From contig OX637802.1 of NCBI GenBank assembly GCA_951802425.1, forward strand, positions 3,100,001 to 3,164,000: DNA of 64,000 nucleotides. Reading direction: 5' to 3'. The stretch comes from Clavaria fumosa. Lineage: Eukaryota; Basidiomycota; Agaricomycetes; Agaricales; Clavariaceae. The notes under the pieces are model-generated. The model did not search any database and had not been told where the DNA came from. It saw only the letters and a list, made by a program, of their open reading frames with translations. Of the stretch, positions 56,801-64,000 are shown piece after piece. The first letter of the stretch is position 1. Each line of letters begins with the position of its first letter. The position numbers and the translations under genes were made by a program.

Positions 56801-57480
56801 AAATACCCTAACCAAAAAGTGCCGATTATCCTGCCATTCCTAGCAGACGGCATCCTCGCGCTCGGTGGGACGCAGGCGGAGGGGATTTTCCGTGTGCCAG
56901 GAGACGGCGACGCGGTATCGGAGCTGAAGCTACGGATTGACAGAGGCTATTATACGCTGGACGGAGTGGATGACCCACATGTGCTCGCGTCGTTGCTGAA
57001 GCTGTGGCTGCGGGAGCTGTGCGAGCCCCTGGTCCCAGAGGAGATGTACAACGAGTGCATTGCGGCGCGTGAGTCGGAGGAGTGTGTGGGGATCGTGCGG
57101 CGGCTGCCGTCGATCAACCGTCGTGTTGTGCTCTTTGTTGTGAGCTTCTTGCAGCTGTTCTTGGAAGAGCGTATACAAAGCGCGACGAAGATGACCCCCG
57201 CTAACCTGGCGCTGGTCATGACACCCAACTTGTTGAGGTGCAACTCAGACTCGATGGCGGTGGTGTTCACGAATGCTCAGTGCGGGGTTAACCTTCTTTC
57301 CTCGGCAATTTTTGTGCTGACCCTTTCACTCGCAGATATGAGCAGATATTCGTCTATAATCTTTTGCTGCATCTCAAATGCAACGAGGTGGATAAGGATT
57401 ATATTCCTGCTCATGGACTCGGTGCTGTTTCTACAGGACCCATGTTACGGACATCGAAATCGCGGCGTCGTCCGCAATGA
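53831..57480 (+). CDS. WW-MyTH4-RhoGAP protein (Vilse/ARHGAP39 type)
   Basis: Nine exons, 53831-54133, 54202-54272, 54340-54481, 54563-55574, 55628-55989, 56056-56360, 56429-56654, 56735-57279 and 57336-57480, join to 1036 residues. A partial WW-like segment (FFACPATGHVSWDPPVGNF) and a WW domain (GEWWELSDESRGGLPYYYQT, TVWERPEGF) lie at about 105-165. A long disordered Ser/Pro/Gln-rich region with an NGNGNGN tract follows to about 500. The MyTH4 domain covers about 590-800 (GLSKEAVKIFKVIQRIMGDR, LRDEIYCQVMKQLTGNPNP, RGWQLLCVLLITFPPS). RhoGAP covers about 820-1020 with the arginine finger at about 860 (AEGIFRVPGDG) and ASLLKLWLRELCEPLVP, MTPANLALVMTPNLLR. It should switch off Rho-family GTPases and may bridge to microtubules through MyTH4; the regulation is inferred from animal relatives. 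Confidence 0.92.
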
Positions 57481-57697
57481 GGACGCTTGTGTATATTTCG
57501 TTTTCTTGCTTTGATCATGGAAGGGATTTGCCAAGCCCAACCTCAGCACTGAAGAGTTGTTACCATTCGGAATATTGTTGAATGTCGTAGTTTCAGTAAC
57601 GCAATGCTCTGGATATACATACCACCACATACGCTTATTGACCTATTCTTCCCGCTCGTTGCGATCTACGTAAATTATGCCCAATATATCCCAGGTT

Positions 57698-58891
57698 TTA
57701 GAGTACATTGCGATCGTTTTCTACAGGGCGCCGCCGCTCTGTTATTGACGAGGAGCGACGTGTTCTATCTCTTTTGTCCTCCCACACGTCAAAACCCCAA
57801 CTGTCTTGCGGCTGCGACTGATGCAGGGATACCTTCCAATCCTGGTCATTTGACCATTTGCGTTGGTTTCCTGTAGCTTTCCTGGAGGTGCTACTGGAGG
57901 TGCTGTTGGTAGCACTGTTGCGCCCAGCTGAGATCCTGCTGGTTCGTCGTGCCACTAGCGATTCGATCTTATTCAGCATCTGTAGCACCTCGTCACGGGT
58001 TGGATCATCTGCCTCGCTCCCGGCTTCCCACAGTGATGGCGCGGCCACCTCCAGGCGGACTGCCTCCGCGATGGCACGGGTGCGGGCGTCGGGGGCGATA
58101 CCGTTGATGGCCATCTCTTCGAGGGCATCGTGGACACCACGCAAGTCACGAAAGCATCGCCAGCGCGTCTCCAGGAGCTCGTTGTACGCGGCGGTGGTGC
58201 ACCCGCACACATACGAGGCGACAGAGAGGTGCCGCGCGTGGTCGAACACGGACAGCGCGAGGTGCGGATCGTGGTGCTTGTCCCGGAAGGCGCGCATGAG
58301 GCGCGCGATCAGGTGCGGGTACGTGACGGGCTGGAGCACGGGTAGCTCGGACGGCGGGTTCCCCGTTTTTGCGGCTTCGGCAATGGCGCGTTGCACGGCC
58401 TCTTCGTATCGCCGTGATTCACCGAACACCTCACGCAGCGCCCAATCAAGCAGCTGCTGGTCAGTGTCACACAGATCCATCTCCTCTTGTTTGCGGTCTA
58501 GCTGCTCGTCAACCTCTGAGGTCCACCGTAGCCCGCGCGAGTGCCGTCGGAGTTTTCCGAATAAGTCGAGTATCCTGTGATCGCCACGGCCAATCCCAAC
58601 TGTCGCCTGGGCATCCGCTCTAGACTTTGAGGGGTCGGGGGTCCCGTGCGAGAAAGTGGAAGCCTTTTTGGACGCCGAGACGGCGTTAAAAATCATGTTG
58701 AACATTTCGTCAAAGGCGCTGATTTCGCGCGCCGTCATGCTTTGACGTCGGGTTCGACCAGCACTGTTTTGTTGCGGAAACTTTCGGAAGTCGCCACGGC
58801 GAGTCAACGGTACGAGTGGTGGTTTTTCTGCGACGTGGTTGAAGACCTGATCCCAGGCAGACTGGTCAGACGAGAACAAGGAGCCCGGTTC
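57698..58891 (-). CDS. Mtf2-like mitochondrial protein
   Basis: An open frame of about 400 residues on the minus strand, converging on the RhoGAP gene 217 bases away. The frame extends upstream of SLFSSDQSAWDQVFNHV to about 58910 without an ATG, so a short first exon is likely and is not placed. The conserved block TYPHLIARLMRAFRDKHHDP, ALSVFDHARHLSVASYVCGC, TTAAYNELLETRWRCFRDLR and GVHDALEEMAINGIAPDART fits the Mtf2/Nam1 C-terminal family as I recall it. Members act in mitochondrial RNA processing and translation in yeast. The C-terminal tail is Ser/Arg-rich and probably disordered. Confidence 0.68.
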   Translation of the reverse strand, partial: EPGSLFSSDQSAWDQVFNHVAEKPPLVPLTRRGDFRKFPQQNSAGRTRRQSMTAREISAFDEMFNMIFNAVSASKKASTFSHGTPDPSKSRADAQATVGIGRGDHRILDLFGKLRRHSRGLRWTSEVDEQLDRKQEEMDLCDTDQQLLDWALREVFGESRRYEEAVQRAIAEAAKTGNPPSELPVLQPVTYPHLIARLMRAFRDKHHDPHLALSVFDHARHLSVASYVCGCTTAAYNELLETRWRCFRDLRGVHDALEEMAINGIAPDARTRAIAEAVRLEVAAPSLWEAGSEADDPTRDEVLQMLNKIESLVARRTSRISAGRNSATNSTSSSTSRKATGNQRKWSNDQDWKVSLHQSQPQDSWGFDVWEDKRDRTRRSSSITERRRPVENDRNVL

Positions 58892-59593
58892 TGAGAATAT
58901 ATCCCTGTAGATCCAAGATGCTCAGCGTGCGTCAAGTATCAAGTAGAGATTTTCGAACCGTGCAGTATTCGTTGATGATTCAGAAACATATGCCCGTTTT
59001 TGACAGAGTGGTAACAAATGCGGATACCGAGTGCACCCAAACCGAGTGAAAAACCCCCAACCGAGCTTGAGGATACCCATGAGCTGGGAAATCTGAACAT
59101 GTGCAATAAGACTGGGGACGCAATCCCAATAAGAGCGCGTGACGCTTACATAAGCAAAAATGCGCCTAAGCCCTTGATTTCACTGACCCAAAGATATTTT
59201 ACTCTCTCCTCAGTCAATTCTGAAGCATTTGGAATGGGATTTTTTGTAAACACAGACTCTTTTATATGTAGATTACAGGAAAAATACAGGCATAATTCAA
59301 AGCATCTCCACTCATGTACAATTGCAGCAGAAACATAAGGGGTCATCACACAAAACCTTGTACCTATCACAGGGCATACTTCTAGTCCTCCAGATTGTCT
59401 GTCCCTCCAATAATAAAGTCTTCACTAGTAAAAATGGTATAATAGTGCTTACCTAGGTGTTCCAAAGCTCCAAATTCTTCCCCCCAGGTACACACAGTCC
59501 CCTAGGGTGTCAGAAGGATGAAATTAGCCTGAAACATAGAGAAAACAGTAAATTAAATGATAAGATAGGCAAATATGAAGTTTTGGAGCTTGC
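58892..59593. other. Intergenic, upstream of the Mtf2-like gene and LTR element 3
   Basis: Should contain the promoter and first exon of the minus-strand Mtf2-like gene. From about 59200 the composition turns AT-rich and CpG-poor. No further gene recognised. Confidence 0.45.
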
Positions 59594-60194
59594 TGTCATG
59601 GTGACATCATGTGACCACCCAAGGTCGCAATCACATGATCAGTAAGTCATGAGATCCCACATGACTGTGACTGACAGTACGGCCCAAATGTGTGATGGCA
59701 CATCAAGTGGGATGCCATCACCCTGTCAATGGTCTGATGCATAACATCACCCATCAAGTGACTATTCCCAACGTGACCTTGTTTTCTCCCATACTCCTCC
59801 CGTACCATTGTCCCATTCCCCCGATGCCCTTATCTCCTTCCCACATCGGCTTCCTGTCTCCTTGGCATCCTTGTCTCACCCTTACTGCTATCCTGTTCCC
59901 TTGCCAACCGACGCTTCCCTTCTTGGCGCTATTGCAGCCCTGTGATCGTTCCCAGGATACCTTCATTCCCTCCCAACTGTTGCTCCTGTTGGATGTTTCC
60001 ATTACTACCTTGTATTGTATTGTTCCTATGACCCTGGACTTTAGTATATATATGAGTAGGTATATGGCATGTATTTCCTTAGACTTTGATATTCTCAGCC
60101 ATCACCTCTTTCTACCTTGATGTTGAGCCCTTGCGTCTGCTATCCATGTGACCTCCACAACCTTTGAGCTCCCAATTTAGGATTGACCACAACA
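59594..60194 (+). repeat. 5' LTR of element 3
   Basis: Starts TGTCATGGTGACATC and ends GACCACAACA. It has TTAGTATATATATGAG near 60044 and the start-site motif AGACTTTGATATT at 60079-60091. Confidence 0.88.
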
Positions 60195-60208
60195 TAATAT
60201 CAAAGTCT
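60195..60208 (+). promoter_or_regulatory. Primer-binding site of element 3, self-complementary to the LTR
   Basis: TAATATCAAAGTCT is identical to the site of element 2 and complementary over 13 bases to 60079-60091, although the surrounding sequence has diverged. Confidence 0.72.
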
Positions 60209-62145
60209 CAACCCTGTCCCTTGTCCCAACTCAGTGTCCATGACACTCCGACATCAACAACTGACCCCAACCAACCTTGCCTGGCCCTCCTAAATGTACT
60301 TGGAAGCCGCGACCCTCACCTTTTGCCAAACTGGATTCCCAGACATTCAGAGAAAAGAACTTGCCAGTCCCCTAAGGCCTTACTGATAGGCAGAAACAAC
60401 ATCACTTCTTTGCCCTTCGCTTTATTGATCACTGTACACCAGCACCTACTACATGCTGCAATTCTCCAAATGGATGACCCCCACGGAATACTGTTTATTG
60501 TTCAGTGAAATGACAGTTTATACAACCTGGACCTTGGTCCTCAAGAGAGATTCATGAGCAAAAGCTCTACCCAAACTACTTCCCTGCAGAGTTCCTGCTC
60601 TACTCACCACTGCCCTTAATGAAGAAATATTCTGTCAGGCTACCGAAGGCCTGACAATAGAGGACATTGAAAACGTCGAGTCCACACCAAGAACACCCTC
60701 ACCTGCTCCTCCCACATGAGACCCTACCTATGCCGATGCCACAGTTCAGACTGACACCACTGAGCCCAAACCCAGAACCGACCATTACCTATGAGTATGC
60801 ACACCCAGCACATGGCTCCTCATTGACACCAGTCGCAACCTGCCTCGACTCGCCTCCTGGGTGCCCTTCAACCCCCAAGTCTACCCTAGTGCCTGGCCTC
60901 AGCCTGCTTTGGATATTGGACAAAGTCTTCAGGATGCCCTCAATCAGCCCTGCACACTCACCGCCTCCCGCGACCCTTGCCCTCCCCATTCCACTTGATC
61001 CCCCATCCCCTCAGACTCTTTCTCCCCCTCCTCAGTCTCCTCTGTCTCCTTCGCCTCAGATTCCACGGAACTCCCGGACATCAATGATGAAGTATTTGGA
61101 TACGATGTCTAGTGGATACTCCCTCACCCCCTTCAATGGGGATAAGCATGTTTACTGGACCTTTGTCTGGCAACTTAACATCTTCTTCCTTGCAGAAACT
61201 GAAAGATTTAATACGGACCTGAAACGAATCCTTTTCAGATGCACGGAGGCTATGCTGGGGAATGGGCAAATTCCATGGTCGAGAAAATAGTCGTGAACCC
61301 CGCCTCATGCCCCACCTGGGCTGTCTTCAAGGGGAGAATGGATGCCGAGTTTGCTGACTTGGTGGAAAAGGAAAATGCCTATCTGAAGCTTGGGAAGCTT
61401 AGGCAGGGTAATGTCGGGCTTGTGACAGCAAAACCCCTTTGGTGTGCAAGGGTAGAGCGAAGGGTCTGTTCAGTTTCTAATGCTAGTCGATAGTCCTGGC
61501 GGACTTGTCTCTCGATATGCAGGGAATACTCCTGCAGTAGTCGAAGTGTCTGGTAATAAGTCTGGGGATTGGCTCGGAGTAGTCGGTCCTTTATCCAAGT
61601 CCTTGTATACCTTTGGTAATACTCGAACCGATAGAGGTTCTGCTCAATCGATGGGTGGCTGGTGAAACTCTCAGGAGGGATGACTTGCGACCTTAAAGGT
61701 GGGAAGACGAATCCTTCCAGTGCGAAGCTCTCAGCAGCGACGTTTGCTGTCAGACTTAGTTGAGGTCTCTCAAGTAAGTGTATAGACGAAAAGATCGAAG
61801 CTAGGGTACATGTGGGTTGGTCCCAGGTCTTATATACTCTAGCTATGGGCTGTACGTGATGTATGAGTCATTGATTAAATATTGGAATCTGATAGATGAT
61901 CAGGAAAGCTGCGCGCTTGCACTGGAATGATGAGTCCGAGCAGTGTCGATCTTTGTTGGGATCCTTGTGATGATGATGTCATCCGCGATCAGATAGGGTC
62001 CCCGCTTCGATGCATTACATCACGTCGGCTGCATCTGATCTTGTTGGGGATATGATCAGAGGATCAGCTGATCTGTGATCGAGCTGTTCTGAGTCATGAT
62101 CACTTGATCGATCGGTGTGATGCAGTGATCGAGTGAAACTGATCT

Positions 62146-62583
62146 TTGATCAGAGATCTTCTTAGGGGTGATCGTGTCTGGTGGATAGGGGTCTGCCCAA
62201 TTGAGGTCGAGATCAGTCTGTGGCAGTTATTGGATAAAAGGACGGTCTTCCTCCTTTCGCCGTCCCTTCAGAGTCTGCCTGCTATGTGCTTCCAAGGCCA
62301 CCACCTCGTCGAGTTCTTCCACAGCTCCTCCCTCTTCGCTCCCCGTACTGGAATCAAGCTCTCTTGCGATACCTTCCACTGGTGGGTTCAACTCGTCCCT
62401 GCCGATGCGGACCTCTACTGGGTCCTCGACCGATGCTTCGCCTGTGGGGATCCCTCCCACCTTGTCAAGGATTGCTCCTTGACCCAAGGTCCTTACCGAC
62501 GTATCTGTGACCTTCTCGAGGACCCTCATGGTGAGTTAGCCGAGCTGCTTCTCTCTGTCTCCAGTAAGTCTGATTCTTTATAG
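62146..62583 (+). CDS. Zinc-knuckle open frame inside the 1.79-kb insertion
   Basis: 145 residues opening at ATG 62146, with C-x2-C-x4-H-x4-C in CFACGDPSHLVKDC, a Gag-type knuckle, near the C-terminal third. The part upstream does not look like capsid in this frame. It may be one exon or a fragment of Gag of the inserted element. Confidence 0.5.
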   Translation: MIRDLLRGDRVWWIGVCPIEVEISLWQLLDKRTVFLLSPSLQSLPAMCFQGHHLVEFFHSSSLFAPRTGIKLSCDTFHWWVQLVPADADLYWVLDRCFACGDPSHLVKDCSLTQGPYRRICDLLEDPHGELAELLLSVSSKSDSL

Positions 62584-62755
62584 ATTGGGACTGGGCTCCT
62601 CCCCGTCCTCCCTCGCCAACTGTTTGGGCCACCACCCCTTGGGGTGACCAAGGTACTTGGTACCAAGGTGGGCAGGATTGGGCTGAGATCGGTTCTGGTC
62701 CTGTACATCCGGCTTACCATCTCCAGGTCCAGATCCCCAACCTCTGGATACCCCG

Positions 62756-63070
62756 TTGGTGGCGCCTCCTCCGTCGCCCTCCCTTCCTACCGTTGACCTC
62801 CCCCCCGCCTATTCCTCCCTCCCGTCTCCTACTCTGGACAACGGAGGTTCTCTCGGCGCTGTGCGAGATCTGCGAGAGGCTGCCCTGGAGGCGGGAATCT
62901 GGGATGGTCAGTTCGCCTCCCATCCCTTGAGGGTAGCTCTCGGGTTCGTGGGTGAGTCTGACTTCTCAGACTCTTCAGATGAGTTGTGGGAAGAGGAGTC
63001 TTGGGGGTCTGAGTACGGCACCTCGGGCTCCTCCCTTGATGAAGAGGGGTCTTGGCTTTCTTTCGTGTAG
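62756..63070 (+). CDS. Ser/Asp/Glu-rich open frame at the 3' end of the insertion
   Basis: 104 residues: a Pro-rich start (MVAPPPSPSLPTVDLPPAYS), then SDFSDSSDELWEEESWGSEY and EEGSWLSFV. A TAG stop follows, then ATAAGTATTGTACTTATCTT, an 8-bp stem that may belong to an end signal. The function is unknown. Confidence 0.4.
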   Translation: MVAPPPSPSLPTVDLPPAYSSLPSPTLDNGGSLGAVRDLREAALEAGIWDGQFASHPLRVALGFVGESDFSDSSDELWEEESWGSEYGTSGSSLDEEGSWLSFV

Positions 63071-64000
63071 ATAAGTATTGTACTTATCTTGCGATAAAAT
63101 ATATATTTGGGGTTTAGCCCCTTGTTTGCTTGATTGCACCGTGTTCCTTAAGTTAAACGATTGAAATTTGCTGGCCTGGTAGTACGGATGACGCTTTCAT
63201 GACAGGTAAGCAGCCAGTCAATGAGTTCCTAACAGAGTTCAACCAGCTAGTCGCGAAGGCCAAACTCTTGGAGGAAACTCATGGAGACCTCCTCATCACC
63301 CTCCTTGAACCCACACTCAACTTTGCCATCACTGACTGCATGTATGCTGGTGCATCCCTTCCACCCAACTACTCTGCTTGGAAGAGGAAGGCCCTCGCCA
63401 CGATATGATGCTTGAACATTGCGATGCTATGTGCCCCGCCCAGCCCATCGTTTTTGTCAAACCACCCGACCGTCCGGCCCCACGACCTTCCGCACCCCCA
63501 CATCATGACCCAAACACCATGCAGGTCGACCAAATCCTGTCATGAGGCAATTGTTATAATTGTCAGCAGCCCGGTCACCTCATGCGCAACTGTCCGCTCC
63601 CTCGCAAGGCCCCCCGAGTTCCCTGAATTGACGTCCATGCCAATGACACCTCGACTGCCACTGTTGACAAGCTTGAGGCCCTGGTGGCCCAGCTCTGCAA
63701 CACCATCGAGGTGAAGGACAAGGAGCTCGGAGTGTTGAAAGAAGCGAAGGCAGATTTTCCCGCAGGTGAGGAGTGAAGGAAGCAGCCTCCCTGCCTAAGT
63801 CCCCCCCTTGTACTAGTGTCACATCAATATCATCCTCTGATTCTTGTCCTGAACTGCTTCTAAGGACAGTGAAAATAGTAGGCTGTCAGGAAACAGCCCA
63901 ACTTGAATTCAAAGTATGAATCTCCCCCCCTGCATTCCCAAGCAGAGCCATGCTCAGAAAGGTGCCCATCGAAAACACAATCCTGTCATCGACTGGTGGA

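Larger units (their letters stand above)
61412..63204 (+). mobile_element. 1.79-kb insertion with TG..CA ends and 5-bp target duplication
   Basis: Begins TGTCGGGCTTGTGACAGC, ends GCTTTCATGACA, and is flanked by GGTAA on both sides (61407-61411 and 63205-63209). These are LTR-type ends, but no second copy of the terminal sequence lies inside, so it is either a solo LTR of unusual length or a small internally rearranged element. The interior has a CCHC knuckle (CFACGDPSHLVKDC, about 62437-62478), a Ser/Asp/Glu-rich frame (62756-63070) and a GATC-rich stretch (61,880-62,210). Its CpG content is higher than that of the host element, which suggests a younger insertion. Confidence 0.8.
61087..63640 (+). 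pseudogene. Gag of element 3, interrupted
   Basis: 61087-61411 gives SSGYSLTPFNGDKHVYWTF and, after a frame change, MHGGYAGEWANSMVEKIVVN and LVEKENAYLKLGKLRQG. After the insertion, 63205-63408 continues KQPVNEFLTEFNQLVAKAKL. The zinc knuckle CYNCQQPGHLMRNC is at about 63548-63595. Confidence 0.85.
59594..64000 (+). mobile_element. LTR retrotransposon element 3 (element 2 family), cut by the window end
   Basis: A 601-bp 5' LTR, self-complementary primer site, decayed leader frame and Gag align with element 2. Gag is interrupted by a 1.79-kb insertion with a GGTAA duplication. Near 63,968 the protease start (GGTGCCCATC) jumps directly to the NPVIDW region, so about 245 bases present in element 2 are deleted. 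Further sequence lies beyond the window. Confidence 0.9.

Noticed and set aside
57858..58580. 240-residue plus-strand frame opposite the Mtf2-like gene
   Set aside because: The minus strand carries the conserved family motifs; this frame is Arg/Ser-rich shadow sequence in a GC-rich region.

Overview
The window looks like nuclear DNA of a mushroom-forming basidiomycete (Agaricomycetes). The evidence is short GT-AG introns of about 50-80 nt in nearly every gene, a KDZ-type transposase with a CxC2 cysteine cluster, chromodomain-bearing Ty3/gypsy retrotransposons, a basidiomycete-style Helitron helicase joined to a ubiquitin-hydrolase-like domain, a DUF6533-like membrane protein gene, and a DASH complex DUO1 gene. 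I cannot name the genus from sequence alone.

Layout. Bases 1-43,200 are a dense, nested transposon compartment. Bases 43,800-58,900 are a gene-rich island with intact host-type genes. Bases 59,594-64,000 return to transposon sequence. In order: a 2.3-kb inverted satellite (1-2345); a KDZ transposase gene (2547-6146, +) facing a small zinc-cluster gene (6284-7969, -); minisatellites (8515-9395); a 651-aa gene of unknown function (9878-12269, +); several tandem repeats and decayed Helitron and Crinkler-like fragments (12,450-19,560); LTR element 1 (19929-26499) with a 746-bp foldback element inside it; LTR element 2 (26899-32915); an inverted pair of 0.8-kb TA-target transposons with older debris between them (32916-36149); a complete 3.6-kb transposon encoding a Ulp1 protease-DDE transposase fusion (36280-39865); a possible non-autonomous element (41.2-43.2 kb); then the host genes. 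The host genes are a family 8 polysaccharide lyase, a DUF6533-like membrane protein, a seven-helix receptor of the fungal glucose/cAMP-receptor type, DUO1, a WW-MyTH4-RhoGAP protein of the Vilse/ARHGAP39 type, and a Mtf2-like mitochondrial protein. LTR element 3 (59594 to the window end) belongs to the element 2 family and carries its own nested insertion.

How it fits together. The host genes are unrelated housekeeping, signalling and secreted functions, not a pathway cluster. Their exon models close in frame; I worked the splice joins out by hand for the lyase (9 exons), the receptor (10 exons, one of 7 nt), and the RhoGAP (9 exons). In the transposon compartment nearly every premature stop in the two LTR families is TGA where an Arg codon is expected, and in one case the intact CGA sibling is also in the window. 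This points to CpG-directed C-to-T decay. Both LTR families have a primer-binding site complementary to their own predicted transcript start, which predicts self-primed reverse transcription. The most unusual coding gene is the Ulp1-DDE fusion, which appears structurally complete with inverted repeats and TA target duplications.
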